DNA of 64,000 nt. Origin: Zygosaccharomyces rouxii (Eukaryota; Ascomycota; Saccharomycetes; Saccharomycetales; Saccharomycetaceae). The stretch is taken from NCBI RefSeq assembly GCF_000026365.1, contig NC_012993.1:186001-250000 (forward strand), read 5' to 3'. Under the pieces are notes generated by a model that ran no database searches, was not told the DNA's origin, and saw only the letters and a list, made by a program, of their open reading frames with translations. How positions within the stretch are numbered: position 1 is the first letter of the stretch; each line of letters opens with the position of its first letter. A program made the position numbers and the translations under genes. Below, in pieces: positions 19,504 to 29,586 of this stretch.

Positions 19504-20319
19504 TAGATTTAATATGTAATAGACAAGAGAAAGAGAAGAAACTTTAAAAAACAATGTAAGAAGATTAGCCGCTAAGTGGGAAGTTTACATGGCTAAAGTC
19601 GGCCGATGTCTCCATAGAGGGTAACAAAGGGCCCTTGCTACTCAGCCCTTATAAGCCTACCTTAGGGCGTCGATCTCCCCTCCCCTTGTTTTCCCAATTG
19701 GGGAGCTGTGCCTAGCAGCGCGCTTTTTCCTCTCTGCATTTATGCCTTATTAAGAAGTGACCCAATGTGGTCAGCCCCTCTTCAGTCCATCTTTTTCTTT
19801 TTTGCTACACCTGTTCGAATCGTATCACAACGTCCTTCGGAGTAGAAGATATTCCGCTTGCACGGGTAAGGCCCGGAAAAAGAAACAAAAAAGAACTTTC
19901 CTATCCTTATCGGGTAATCCCTCGATAAAATGATTGTCGTCACTTAACCTTCTTATTTCCATATTTGGTAATCTCATTTCTGGGTGATTTCCGGTACATG
20001 CGTATTACCGTTTAAGAAATAAAAAATTGGCCCCTTCGAATATAGAGGAAAGGATAAGGAAATAATGCAATTTTTTTAGAGAATAACTCTCATATTCTTC
20101 ACTTGAATATGTGACTGATGAAGATTAAGGCTTTATAATATCATTATTATTGTTATTATTATTATTTCCATTGTCATTATCATTCTCTTCCATCTTCAAC
20201 TTCTTTTCTTAAAAGACGCTGAGAAATTTATCCATTGTTACTGTTCCCTTTCGATTCATTCGGTTTTTCTGCCTACTCAATTTTCCATTGTTAATTGAGT
20301 TGATCTCCGGTTCTATTAG
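19504..20319. promoter_or_regulatory. BOP3 upstream region with Reb1-type and Mcm1-type sites
   Basis: An 816-bp spacer. CGGGTAA (Reb1 core) occurs twice, at 19863-19869 and 19911-19917. CCATATTTGG at 19959-19968 is a perfect CC(A/T)6GG box of the Mcm1/SRF type, about 350 bp before the BOP3 ATG. A run of TTATTATTATTA-type simple sequence lies at about 20139-20170. No ORF is supported. Confidence 0.45.
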
Positions 20320-21561
20320 ATGAATACATTAGGGATGACAGATAATGATTCAGGTGAAAATTATTATAATGAAAATGGTAGTAATGATGTGCAAACATCT
20401 ATATTAGAAATTGTATATGGGACCAAAGTTCATCTGCAAGGGTTGAATGAGGATGCGGTAGTTAGAGCATTAGAATTTAAAGTGGAACAGGAAAGAACCA
20501 AGCAACAGTTTTATCGGTTGGAAAATATTGCAAAATCGATTGAATTGTTTAAACTTGCAAGTGAAATGGGTGTTCCTGCGAACCACATTGCATCGATTTT
20601 CGCAAATGATAACAATCCCTCTCCACCGTTAGCAGAACAGTTACAACAACAGTTACGACAAGGGCAACAAGAGGAACAACGAGAACAATCACCCCGTTCA
20701 CAAAGTCGACCTCCAGTTAGTTATAAATTCCCGCCAGCTGGGAGTAATTTACCACCAAAACCCATGAGTTTCCCTTCATTGAATGTTAATAGAGCTCATT
20801 CACCTGCGAAAATTGGAGCCAATGCAGTTGCTGTATTAAATGAAAATGTTGCATTGAAGGAAGAAATCGATAATCGCGTTACCCCATGTAGAAGAAATGA
20901 TGAATTCGATAATGATTATGACAGTAGTAATGATAATAGTCATCATAGTCACTCAAGTCGTAGTAGTAATAATGAGCCTGAAAACAATACAAATATAAAT
21001 ACCAGCACCGGTGGTAACAAGGTTTTCCAAAGGAATTTTTCAGTGCCAGGTTCCAAATACTCTTCACCACAGATACCGATTGGTGCAACACCAATAATCA
21101 ACCTTAATAGGGCTGAAAAATCCAATCAAAGGCTAAAGCAACAAGAGTCATTACAACGATCACAACAACAACAACAACAACAGCTACCGCCGCTGCAGCT
21201 ACAGCAGCAGCAGGGGAATAGTGGATCTTGGAAAAAATTAGGAATGGTGGGTAAGAAGCATAGACGTACGAAGTCGGGATCGTCGTTTGGTGTTATCGAT
21301 TTAAACATATTAGAGTCATCGAAGCAACCTCAGGAAACACCTAAACCCAATCAGCAGCAGCAGCAGCAACAGCAACAACAAGGGCCACAATCGCAACAGA
21401 ATACATCACAGCAACCACCCCAGGCGCCAGGGATATCTAGGTCACCAAATCTAAATTCTCATGATGAAAAGACTTGTAGTGAAAACAGTAGTAGAAATCC
21501 GAGTCCTGTACGCAATACAAGAGAAGTGAATTCTGTGGCTAAATTATTAAATAGTAGTTGA
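20320..21561 (+). CDS. BOP3: Bop3-like low-complexity protein
   Basis: The protein has 413 residues from ATG 20320. Residues 25-95 look helical and partly charged (an EDAVVRALEFKVEQERTKQQFYRLE segment split by hydrophobics); the rest is Ser, Asn, Gln and Pro rich with two poly-Gln tracts. A conserved-looking island near residues 308-330 reads KKHRRTKSGSSFGVIDLNIL, including a basic RRTKS phosphorylation-type site. In S. cerevisiae BOP3 (YNL042W) was found as a high-copy bypass suppressor of a pam1 slv3 defect and is of unknown mechanism. The identification rests mainly on gene order after YIP3 and on size; no catalytic domain is visible. Confidence 0.65.
   Translation: MNTLGMTDNDSGENYYNENGSNDVQTSILEIVYGTKVHLQGLNEDAVVRALEFKVEQERTKQQFYRLENIAKSIELFKLASEMGVPANHIASIFANDNNPSPPLAEQLQQQLRQGQQEEQREQSPRSQSRPPVSYKFPPAGSNLPPKPMSFPSLNVNRAHSPAKIGANAVAVLNENVALKEEIDNRVTPCRRNDEFDNDYDSSNDNSHHSHSSRSSNNEPENNTNINTSTGGNKVFQRNFSVPGSKYSSPQIPIGATPIINLNRAEKSNQRLKQQESLQRSQQQQQQQLPPLQLQQQQGNSGSWKKLGMVGKKHRRTKSGSSFGVIDLNILESSKQPQETPKPNQQQQQQQQQQGPQSQQNTSQQPPQAPGISRSPNLNSHDEKTCSENSSRNPSPVRNTREVNSVAKLLNSS
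21151..21215. repeat. CAA/CAG repeat encoding poly-Gln in BOP3
   Basis: Interrupted CAA and CAG codons give a Gln-rich stretch; a second similar tract lies at 21351-21420. Both are inside the BOP3 frame and likely to vary in length. Confidence 0.9.
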
Positions 21562-21571
21562 AAAGTGGGCC

Positions 21572-23041
21572 TTATTGACTTTCTCTGTATTGTTGTTCTG
21601 CTATTAGCTCCATTTCTTTCAAAGTCAAATTTTCCCATGTGGGTTCGCCAGTAGTTTCGTCAATTCCTGCTAAACAATCGAATTCTATCTGATCCTTAGA
21701 AATCGCATCGATTTCCTTTTTTAATTCAACTGCTAAACTTCTAATCACATTCTCGTTGCCTTTTGAAAGGAACCATGAACATAGATCATCCAACAGAATT
21801 TTGTTATAAACGTAGTAGACGTCATGGAATCTGAATACTTCGTGAACGTCTAGTATGCAACGAGCTATTAACCTATGCCCACCACGTAGTAGGTAATAGA
21901 CAAAATTCCAAGCTCTGAGTATTAATTCAAAATTTCTGTGGAGTGGATAGCATAGAGATCGCCTGGTACCAGTTATGACCGCGGCTTTAATGATAGACAC
22001 GGTACCTAGGTCTTCTTCCAACAGTAGCTGTTGGTCCAAAAATGATATTTGTGGGACTAATCTACCAATAGTCCATGCACTTTCAGTATTATGGATACCA
22101 TCATTTTCAATTTGTTCAAAGATGTAACCGAATAAAATGTTTAACACGGTTACGTAAGGTGTTTTAGAATCTTGAATTAGATACTCCTTTCGAGGAATAT
22201 TGTTTTGCATTTGGGTTTGCTCTTTATCTGAAAACTCTATTGGCATGGTCGAATTCTTTTCCTCAGTGGATTTGTACCATTTCAAATACTGTTTGACCAC
22301 AGGTGGTGTATTTTGGAGCACCTCTTTTATACCATTTATTTCTAGCTCTTCAGGAGATCCATATTTATATACCATGTATTCTGAAACATAATATTCTGCA
22401 TCGAATTTCAATTTTTCTTTTTCAAGTCTTTCCTTAACACGATCATTGGAACCAGTGTGTTCAGGATCATCCAATTCGTTTATATCGTTGCCATTAGCTA
22501 ATGAAACAGATATAATCGTATCATAAAAATTGTCAAATCCATATTTGGTCTTGAGAATCCCGTCTGTAGTCTCGGCAGGTTTCTGCTCAATTTCCCAATT
22601 GAAAGCTTCGCCTTGTTCTTCCAAAGATTCAATTCTATGGTCACCACTGTTGTTGTCATCACCACCAACCTCTTGAATTAAGGGTCCCTTTTGTGGGGCT
22701 TCACTAGCGGATTCTACATTAGATGCACCCAGGATATCCCCCTGTCTAGCCAGCAGTTTCGTGGGGACGTCTAGATCTTCAAAGAATTGTCCCTTCACCT
22801 CTTTTGGCAGCTTGATATCAATGGATTCATCCTTGGATTCGTATCTGGCAGTTGAATTCTCATCATCAACCAAGTTATGCGGAAACCTCAATCTCAAGTA
22901 GTAGGGTGACAGGTGGAATACAAATACGTTTTCCTCTACTACCATTTCAAGTCCAGCTGCATTGAACCGTAAACTGGAGACATTGACTTTTATATGGACG
23001 AAATCATCATCCTGGGTAATTCGAAACTTGGGAGTAATCAT
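21572..23041 (-). CDS. SHQ1: H/ACA snoRNP assembly chaperone Shq1
   Basis: The protein has 489 residues from ATG 23041. Shq1 holds the pseudouridine synthase Cbf5 free of RNA before H/ACA snoRNP assembly. The N-terminal 90 residues form the CS/p23-like beta-sandwich ([18 protein letters not shown]). The C-terminal Shq1-specific helical domain contains the regions [17 protein letters not shown] and [21 protein letters not shown] variable acidic linker joins them. It shares a 223-bp divergent promoter with DPH1, as in S. cerevisiae (YIL104C/YIL103W), and that promoter has PAC and RRPE elements. BOP3 and SHQ1 converge with only 10 bp between their stop codons. Confidence 0.95.
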   Translation of the reverse strand: MITPKFRITQDDDFVHIKVNVSSLRFNAAGLEMVVEENVFVFHLSPYYLRLRFPHNLVDDENSTARYESKDESIDIKLPKEVKGQFFEDLDVPTKLLARQGDILGASNVESASEAPQKGPLIQEVGGDDNNSGDHRIESLEEQGEAFNWEIEQKPAETTDGILKTKYGFDNFYDTIISVSLANGNDINELDDPEHTGSNDRVKERLEKEKLKFDAEYYVSEYMVYKYGSPEELEINGIKEVLQNTPPVVKQYLKWYKSTEEKNSTMPIEFSDKEQTQMQNNIPRKEYLIQDSKTPYVTVLNILFGYIFEQIENDGIHNTESAWTIGRLVPQISFLDQQLLLEEDLGTVSIIKAAVITGTRRSLCYPLHRNFELILRAWNFVYYLLRGGHRLIARCILDVHEVFRFHDVYYVYNKILLDDLCSWFLSKGNENVIRSLAVELKKEIDAISKDQIEFDCLAGIDETTGEPTWENLTLKEMELIAEQQYRESQ

Positions 23042-23151
23042 AACTGAAATGGGACAACACTTTCTCCTTTTTCACCTGAGATGGATTATATAAATACTCT
23101 TAAAGATCGGAATTATTATTTATGTATGTCGTTTTTTGTCAACGAGACTAT

Positions 23152-23190
23152 GCGATGAGATGAGATGAGCTTGAAGTGAAAAATTTCACT
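23152..23190. promoter_or_regulatory. PAC array and RRPE element in the SHQ1-DPH1 promoter
   Basis: GCGATGAGATGAGATGAGCT at 23152-23171 contains the PAC core three times in tandem. It is followed by the palindromic AGTGAAAAATTTCACT at 23175-23190, an RRPE-like element. In S. cerevisiae this pair is bound by Dot6/Tod6 and Stb3 and marks ribosome-biogenesis genes. Confidence 0.75.
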
Positions 23191-23264
23191 ATACAAATAT
23201 TACTAAGTATTGAGTGTAATATTAGGATCATAGTTCCAAGCTGTATACCTCACTACATTTCCCC

Positions 23265-24548
23265 ATGAGTACTGAGAAGCCTGCGGTCCCAAAAAGAAGA
23301 TTTGTTGGTGCTAGGAAGATTGTTGGTAATAAAGAATCTGTGGTCACTAAAGATGTTTCTGCCGTTACCCACAAGCCAAGGTCAAAGGTGAGTGTTGGCA
23401 GGGCTATCAATCACATTCCAGATGAAATCATGAATGATAAGGAGCTGAATGAAGCCATAAAAGTTTTGCCTTCCAATTACAATTTCGAAATTCACAAGAC
23501 CGTTTGGAATATCAAGAAGCACAATGCTAAGAGAGTAGCACTACAGATGCCCGAAGGTCTATTGATTTATTCGCTGGTGATAAGTGATATTCTAGAACAG
23601 TTTTGTGGTGTGCAAACCGTTGTGATGGGTGATGTCTCCTACGGTGCTTGTTGTATTGATGATTATACCGCTAGAGCATTGGAATGTGACTTCATTGTTC
23701 ATTATGCACATTCATGTTTGGTACCGATAGATGTCACTAAAATTAAAGTTCTTTATATCTTCGTTACCATCAACATTGAAGAACAACACATCATGAGGAC
23801 GCTGCAGAAAAATTTCCCCAAGGGTTCTCGACTGGCAACATTTGGTACCATTCAATTCAATCCTACAATTCATAGTTTAAAGGATAAATTGTTGAACGAT
23901 GAGGATCACATGCTGTATCTAATTCCTCCTCAGATCAAGCCATTGTCCAAAGGTGAAGTTTTGGGGTGTACTTCAGAGAGACTTAATAAGGAACAGATTG
24001 ATGCCATGGTTTACATTGGTGATGGTAGGTTCCATTTGGAATCTGCTATGATCCATAATCCTGATATACCGGCTTACAGATATGATCCATACAGCAGAAA
24101 ATTTACTCGTGAGTATTATGAACAGAAGGAATTGGTTAAGTTGAGGTCAGACGCTGTGGAAGCGGCTAGCAAGGGTAAGACTTTTGGATTGATTTTAGGT
24201 GCATTAGGTAGACAAGGTAATCTGGCAACCGTACAAAATTTAGAAAAAAGTCTTACAGCGGCTGGTAAAACTGTAGTTAAAATTATCCTTAGTGAGATTT
24301 TTCCTCAAAAGCTTTCGATGTTTGAGAACGTCGATGTATTTGTTCAAGTAGCATGCCCCAGATTATCCATCGATTGGGGGTATGCATTTAATAAGCCTCT
24401 ATTGACGCCTTATGAAGCTAACGTTATGCTTCAAAGGGATATAGGATTTAATCAGGATTATTACCCAATGGATTATTACGAGGTTAACGGTTATGGTCGC
24501 GGTAAGATTCCTGCACACGCTATTCACAAGGAACAAGACGTACAATAA
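23265..24548 (+). CDS. DPH1: Diphthamide biosynthesis protein 1 (4Fe-4S radical enzyme subunit)
   Basis: The protein has 427 residues from ATG 23265. Dph1 with Dph2 transfers the 3-amino-3-carboxypropyl group from S-adenosylmethionine to the target histidine of elongation factor 2, the first step of diphthamide formation. The three cysteines expected to bind the Fe-S cluster are present: Cys129 in YGACC, Cys235 in LGCTSERL and Cys364 in VACPRLSIDWG. The length equals the family norm. It is divergent from SHQ1 and convergent with COG6, matching YIL103W next to its S. cerevisiae neighbours. Confidence 0.97.
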   Translation: MSTEKPAVPKRRFVGARKIVGNKESVVTKDVSAVTHKPRSKVSVGRAINHIPDEIMNDKELNEAIKVLPSNYNFEIHKTVWNIKKHNAKRVALQMPEGLLIYSLVISDILEQFCGVQTVVMGDVSYGACCIDDYTARALECDFIVHYAHSCLVPIDVTKIKVLYIFVTINIEEQHIMRTLQKNFPKGSRLATFGTIQFNPTIHSLKDKLLNDEDHMLYLIPPQIKPLSKGEVLGCTSERLNKEQIDAMVYIGDGRFHLESAMIHNPDIPAYRYDPYSRKFTREYYEQKELVKLRSDAVEAASKGKTFGLILGALGRQGNLATVQNLEKSLTAAGKTVVKIILSEIFPQKLSMFENVDVFVQVACPRLSIDWGYAFNKPLLTPYEANVMLQRDIGFNQDYYPMDYYEVNGYGRGKIPAHAIHKEQDVQ

Positions 24549-24608
24549 GGGGGGGAAGATATGTGTATATATGTTTTTAACATTATGTTCAATGGTAGTT
24601 ATTTATTC

Positions 24609-27128
24609 TTATTCTGAGTTCCCTTGGTCAATACCAACTAGAGTGTTAAACTCTTGTTCAGAGAAATTGAGAAACCGCTGAACAGACTCCTTCTGTTCGG
24701 GATACAGATGCATTAGTACTTTTCTAAAAGTCACATAGAATAATGACAGGGTCGAGAAACAAGTTTCACAAATATAATCTGCGATCGTTGGTGACGCTAG
24801 TTTGAAAAGCATGTTTTCTTGTACGTCTGTAAGAGCTTGTGGAATATACGTGTTGAGCTTCTCATGGACGTTTTTCTCAATGGTGGAGAGGTCCATTAAT
24901 GGATTTTCACATAACGACAAGTACATGTCATAATCTAATTCATCTTGCACTGAAGTAACTGGAAAAATCATATTGAATAAATTATAATACAATCCCATTC
25001 CCGTATTTTCGAACAGTAGCTTCTGTTGTAATTCTAACAATTGACTAACTAATGAATTCAATCTGTTTTCAATCATCTGAAAAATCGAACTAACTTGATC
25101 GTCCTGTGCAAAAACTGTAGTGGTGAACGGTTGAAATCTGGTTTTGATTAGATCAAAGCAATTAATTTGCATCGTTAGTGAAGAGAATCTACTCGTTTCG
25201 TTTTTCTTGGCTAATGGGAATGCAGTTTGTATTCTTTTAATTAGAATGTCTTTAATGGGATTTTCCACCACCTTTTGTAAAAATGCCAAATCTATCACTT
25301 TATGACTTTCCTCAGTATTTGCTTGTTGGTAAACTTCAAATAAATCTACAATTTTGCCAATATATTCTGATAACCAATCCGGTGGTAATAAATCGTCACT
25401 TGGTTCAACGGGTAAAGATGCGAGTTCTTTCAAAAATTTAACGTAATATTCAGGAATTTTACCTCTTGCTGAACATTCCAATTTGTGTAAATTACTGATA
25501 AGGGCGCTGTTCCTCCTTATACCTTTCCTTTCAAACATCAATTGGTACAAATTTAGTAGTCTCGCTATTTCCAAATTGACCACTGGATCCTCTTCAAAAT
25601 TCACAATTTGTTCCACTCTGATCCGACATGAATTGGCCAAGGATTGTACCGTTTCGTTTAAAAGTTTTTCATCCAATCCTTGTAAGTATTCTTTGTTAAA
25701 CTGTGGGACCGTTATTGCGGAATCGTCTAATTGGAATTTGAACAACGATTTGACAAAATCTGCTTCATTTGCAATAGAAGAATGGATATTCGCTAAAACG
25801 TCACCAATGTAACGTAGGGGATCTTGTGCAGATAGTAAAATTGGTTTTGAATCCTTAGGGTTAAAATCAAATTGAGACAGAAATTCATCTAAAACACTCT
25901 TCGATCTAACGGACGTCACTCTTTTCAAAAATTCGTTAAAATGTTCTAAATCATTGGAAAGGTAGATTAAACTCTTTTGAAATAATATGAAATTTTTATC
26001 ATCAGGATCGAATGATCTTTCACCTAGAAGTTGAGAATTGGATTCATAATTGTGTAAAAAATCAACTAAATGGTTGAAAACTTTTTTATTGACAAAGCTT
26101 AGCGTTTGATTTGTTTGGGAAATTAAAGAGCTGCCGGCTCTTGAAGATGGTAATGCCAATAGATAAGTTGCTCTTTCTTTAATTTGTAAGGCTTTATCCA
26201 CAATTTTAAAAAATTCCAAATCCACCTCACCATTAGCTATGATATCATCTTCTAATTGATTCAAAGTGAATTGATCCCTTAATGCAATAAGAAGTTGTTT
26301 TTTCAATTCTAAGGATTTAGCATCAGCTCTTAACTGGTTGACACGATCTGTAACAGAATCATCCTCGTTAGACTGATCTGCTTCTGTTTCTTCCACCAGT
26401 TGTTGGCCCGTTTCTTTGATATTATTCACAGAATTGGACCAACGATTAATTCTTCTTACAATTGGTCTGAACTCTTCCAAAACCGTTAAATGATCTTTTA
26501 AAAGTTCATTTTCTAAATCACTTCTTAATGATTTCCTTTCTAAAATTCCCAAATAACCTGGATTAATCAGTCGTTTTTCATCAATATTTAGTTTATCTCT
26601 ATTTCTTTCGAGTGATTGTAATGATTTCCTCAATTGTGATCTTGATTGGTAATTGCTTAGTGAATAATCGTTAAGTACTTTGGACAATTTTTTGGATAAT
26701 ACTACATCTGTAGCATCTGTTGGTTTGTTTCTATTATTAAGATTATCAGGAAGTGATAATTTAGCTCTGGTGGGTTCAACGAATTGAGAGCTGCTTGCTT
26801 CTCGTGTAGGTATTGTAGGTATTGTGGGCACTCTAGCGTCATCAATATTAAGTTTTTTCATTGATAAATTGGCATAATGAGTCATTTTGTCGTAAAGATT
26901 ACGATTTTCTTCATCTTTATTGTTAATATTATTATTATTATTATTATTATTACTGTTATTGTTACTGCTGGTACCACCGATTAGATCTGGTAATTTAAAT
27001 GCATCTTCCTCTGTACCACTGGTAGGGAAAGAGGATAAATTGAGCGTTGATGAAGGTTCCGGTAATTCTTGAGAAGTTTCATTGGGAGCATCAAGTGCGG
27101 CCAATGCATGGTATTCTAAGAAATCCAT
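24609..27128 (-). CDS. COG6: Conserved oligomeric Golgi complex subunit 6
   Basis: The protein has 839 residues from ATG 27128, the same size as S. cerevisiae Cog6 (YNL041C). Cog6 is in the lobe B part of the COG tether for retrograde Golgi traffic. A disordered N-terminus of about 140 residues includes a short poly-Asn run. The rest is predicted helical, starting with the conserved NDYSLSNYQSRSQLRKSL segment and long heptad-like helices typical of CATCHR tethers. It has no catalytic motif. It converges on DPH1 with 60 bp between the stop codons, and a tRNA gene lies about 165 bp upstream of its start. Confidence 0.95.
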   Translation of the reverse strand: MDFLEYHALAALDAPNETSQELPEPSSTLNLSSFPTSGTEEDAFKLPDLIGGTSSNNNSNNNNNNNNINNKDEENRNLYDKMTHYANLSMKKLNIDDARVPTIPTIPTREASSSQFVEPTRAKLSLPDNLNNRNKPTDATDVVLSKKLSKVLNDYSLSNYQSRSQLRKSLQSLERNRDKLNIDEKRLINPGYLGILERKSLRSDLENELLKDHLTVLEEFRPIVRRINRWSNSVNNIKETGQQLVEETEADQSNEDDSVTDRVNQLRADAKSLELKKQLLIALRDQFTLNQLEDDIIANGEVDLEFFKIVDKALQIKERATYLLALPSSRAGSSLISQTNQTLSFVNKKVFNHLVDFLHNYESNSQLLGERSFDPDDKNFILFQKSLIYLSNDLEHFNEFLKRVTSVRSKSVLDEFLSQFDFNPKDSKPILLSAQDPLRYIGDVLANIHSSIANEADFVKSLFKFQLDDSAITVPQFNKEYLQGLDEKLLNETVQSLANSCRIRVEQIVNFEEDPVVNLEIARLLNLYQLMFERKGIRRNSALISNLHKLECSARGKIPEYYVKFLKELASLPVEPSDDLLPPDWLSEYIGKIVDLFEVYQQANTEESHKVIDLAFLQKVVENPIKDILIKRIQTAFPLAKKNETSRFSSLTMQINCFDLIKTRFQPFTTTVFAQDDQVSSIFQMIENRLNSLVSQLLELQQKLLFENTGMGLYYNLFNMIFPVTSVQDELDYDMYLSLCENPLMDLSTIEKNVHEKLNTYIPQALTDVQENMLFKLASPTIADYICETCFSTLSLFYVTFRKVLMHLYPEQKESVQRFLNFSEQEFNTLVGIDQGNSE
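26921..26970. repeat. ATT trinucleotide repeat encoding poly-Asn in COG6
   Basis: A tandem ATT run on the plus strand, read as AAT/AAC Asn codons on the minus strand near residues 55-70 of Cog6. Confidence 0.9.
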
Positions 27129-27293
27129 TGGATTCGTAGTTGCCTTCTATATTTTATTCGAAGATGTGTAAACGTCATTTTGTTGGATCTTCTCTTAAGT
27201 TATTTTCATATCGAATGCAAGGGCGTGATAAGTTGTAAGTTTTCGTGGGAATGAGATACATTCTGTGACGTTCCCTTAACCAAGAATACTGAA

Positions 27294-27366
27294 GCTTCTA
27301 TGGCCAAGTTGGTAAGGCGCCACACTAGTAATGTGGAGATCATCAGTTCGAATCTGGTTGGAAGCA
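27294..27366 (+). tRNA. tRNA-Thr, anticodon AGU
   Basis: 73 nt with complete cloverleaf pairing. The acceptor is GCTTCTA with TGGAAGC and discriminator A27366. The D-arm and A box (TGGCCAAGTTGG) follow the acceptor. The anticodon stem is CCACA/TGTGG around loop CTAGTAA, so the anticodon is AGT (AGU, read as IGU) for Thr ACN codons. The T-arm has stem ATCAG/CTGGT with loop TTCGAAT. There is no intron. A run of seven T follows at 27377-27383 as the Pol III terminator. Confidence 0.97.
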
Positions 27367-27376
27367 GTTTCTGGTC

Positions 27377-27383
27377 TTTTTTT
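27377..27383 (+). terminator. RNA polymerase III terminator of tRNA-Thr
   Basis: Seven consecutive T residues on the sense strand, 11 nt after the discriminator base, as expected for Pol III termination. Confidence 0.85.
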
Positions 27384-28074
27384 CATGTTTAGGAATCATT
27401 CGTCTCGAATGACTCGTTGTTTTCCGTTTTCCATTCCCCTCTCCCCAATTGATGGCACCGGACCATAAAACACCGATTTACCTTGCCGATTAAAATGTTA
27501 TCGCTTGATACTTTCCGCACGGTACCCCAATTACCCCTCCTTGGTCATCCCTCTTTTTGGATATGTGACCCAAATAAAGAAGGGTGGTCAGCGGTGAAGG
27601 TGTAAATCGTCCCTTTTGGGATCGCCTTGCATCTCCAACCTGTATAGCGATGCATGATAGCAAACAGATAGATTTCGAATTAGTATTGAGAACAAATTTT
27701 TCACATGGCTAGAAGCTTCTGATAACTATTCGTCCTCCGGGATATTTTATTTCCGCTTCTGCCTTTCCCATCTCGCATTCTCTCCAGGAAAGCTGCATGC
27801 GACTGCATGTCTCGACGTGCGACGCCGTGCGGCTGAATAGGAAACCTTCAGCCCCTCCGAAAATAATACCAAGAAAAAAAAAAAAAAATAAAAAGAACCT
27901 GTTCACACCTTGGGCCTAGACTCATCTACATACCCTACATACTGTAAAAAAGAAAAATATGCATTTTCCAATGCGCCCATAGAGAGTCACATAGTAACAA
28001 TCAAGCACTCAAGCCCATCGTGGTCGCTTTGATCAGAAATGCGTTAATTTGCGTTTGGTGTTGGCTTTCAAAAT
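27384..28074. other. Intergenic between tRNA-Thr and XBP1
   Basis: About 690 bp without a supported gene. It holds a 14-nt A run near 27875. I see no LTR, although tRNA flanks are favoured Ty target sites in yeast. The only longer frame (27709-27906, minus strand) has low-complexity Phe codons and no family signature. Confidence 0.4.
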
Positions 28075-29586
28075 TTAACTTCCCCCTTCCTGTGCTCTCC
28101 ATTCCCTACTATTCCTTTGATCAGGTCTCCTCCAATCATTCGGGATTGGTCGTCTTTCATTGAACCTATCAGTTATTGCTCCGTCTGTAATCCTCGGTGA
28201 GGTTTTTTCAGGTGCATACGTAAATTCGTGTTCCCAGCCAATACTACCACTGCTTCTTGTTGACTCCATTGATGGTCTTCTGACATCTTCCCACGATGGT
28301 CTTCTCCACTGTCTTTGCGTTGCATGTACACCTGGATAAGAATATCTATGACCATGTGTATTGTAAAAGGACGCTAAATTAGATAGCGTTTGTACGGTTG
28401 GTTCTCGTCGATCGTATCCATAGTTATCCACGGTGATAGAATCGATAATTGTGCTAATGGGTGGGAGTCTCTCTGGGTATCGTTCACTTGAATTGCCAGC
28501 AACTGTAGGTTCTCTTTGTGTCATACCAGGAGTCCAGCTCATGGATCTAGTTTTTGGTTGTTCAAAAAGATTTTGCAAAGGATGAACCATTTCGAAATCA
28601 TTTCTCTTGAATCCATGATTTCTTGCATTTTCACACAGCTGTGGGAAATCAGGCCCAAATATCGGTACTAGCAAATACCGAATAGGAAAGCAGAACCACG
28701 TACAGATTAATTTGGCCATATCTAGGGGTAGCCAAGTACCTTGGATTTTAATGTAACCTCCTCTTATCCTCTGCATCACATCTGAAAGTGAAACTTTTGA
28801 TGCTTCTGCGAATGGAACACCACTGTGAATCAAGTGGTTTCGATAAGTTTCCACCAATTGTCTTTTGAGGTCCCTCGAGATTCCATTCCAATGCAAATCG
28901 CTATATGCCGCCGGACCACCTTGTTTATTAGTATTTTGATCTAACTCCCCACCGCTGCTGTGCCGCCTACGTCTTCTTTCTAGAGAATGACCATCGTAAA
29001 ACGCCTTCGTAGTAATGAATTCAAGTTCTTCACGACACATTTCGGCCGCATTCCGTTGATTCTCCCCGATACGTGGTAGACTGGAAAGACCCCTCATAAC
29101 ATCTTGGTACAGCCTCTAAATTCCGGTTAGGAAAACATAACCAGAATCATGGGTCCACAGAACACAGTTATTAGGATTAATCAATCGAGATTGCATGGAA
29201 TGTCCCAGCTTTCTCAACTTGAATTGTTGATTCTTTGTTAAAGAATCCTCCATGTTGTCCTGCGACTCCGTCTGTACTACGCCGCTCAATATCCCGCTTG
29301 AAATGTTCAGCCTCGCACCAGTCGCACTGTCAAGCGACATACCATTCTGCTGCATACCGTTACGAACATCTGGCAATGAGTATTCATAACAGTCTAGTGT
29401 ATTGCCCTTACCTTGTCGAAACAGCTCAGCGACGTTACTTTTGTAGGAAACGCTCTTGATATCAACGTTTGGCTGTCGCTCCTGCGAGTATGATAAGAGT
29501 GTACCGAAATAAAGCCTTTGGTAGTCATCTAGAGGTGACTTCGATAAGGTGACACTGTTAACATCAAACCGATGGATGGGATACAT
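28075..29586 (-). pseudogene. XBP1: XBP1 transcriptional repressor interrupted by an in-frame TAG codon
   Basis: Two frames in the same phase, 29586-29116 (156 residues) and 29115-28075, are separated only by TAG at 29118-29116. Together they make a protein of about 503 codons that matches Xbp1, the APSES-type repressor induced by stress and starvation. The first part contains SLTKNQQFKL and INPNNCVLWTHDSGYVFLTG. The second continues RLYQDVM and holds the DNA-binding core GGYIKIQGTWLPLDMAKL, then FGPDFP and a conserved tail (NLASFYNTHGHRYSYPG). The stop lies where Xbp1 has Trp in TGIWRLYQDVM; TGG to TAG needs one base change (29117). All other frames are intact, so this is a recent nonsense mutation, a sequence error, or readthrough. 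Its position agrees with YIL101C. Confidence 0.85.

Noticed and set aside
27709..27906. 65-codon minus-strand ORF with a hydrophobic start
   Set aside because: The hydrophobic run comes from an A tract read as Phe codons; no homology signature and no syntenic expectation.
29100..29135. Intron in XBP1 with TTTAG as acceptor to bypass the stop
   Set aside because: TCCTAAC lies 10 nt before TTTAG, but splicing there would remove the conserved VFLTG residues, and I found no suitable donor that keeps the frame and the domain.
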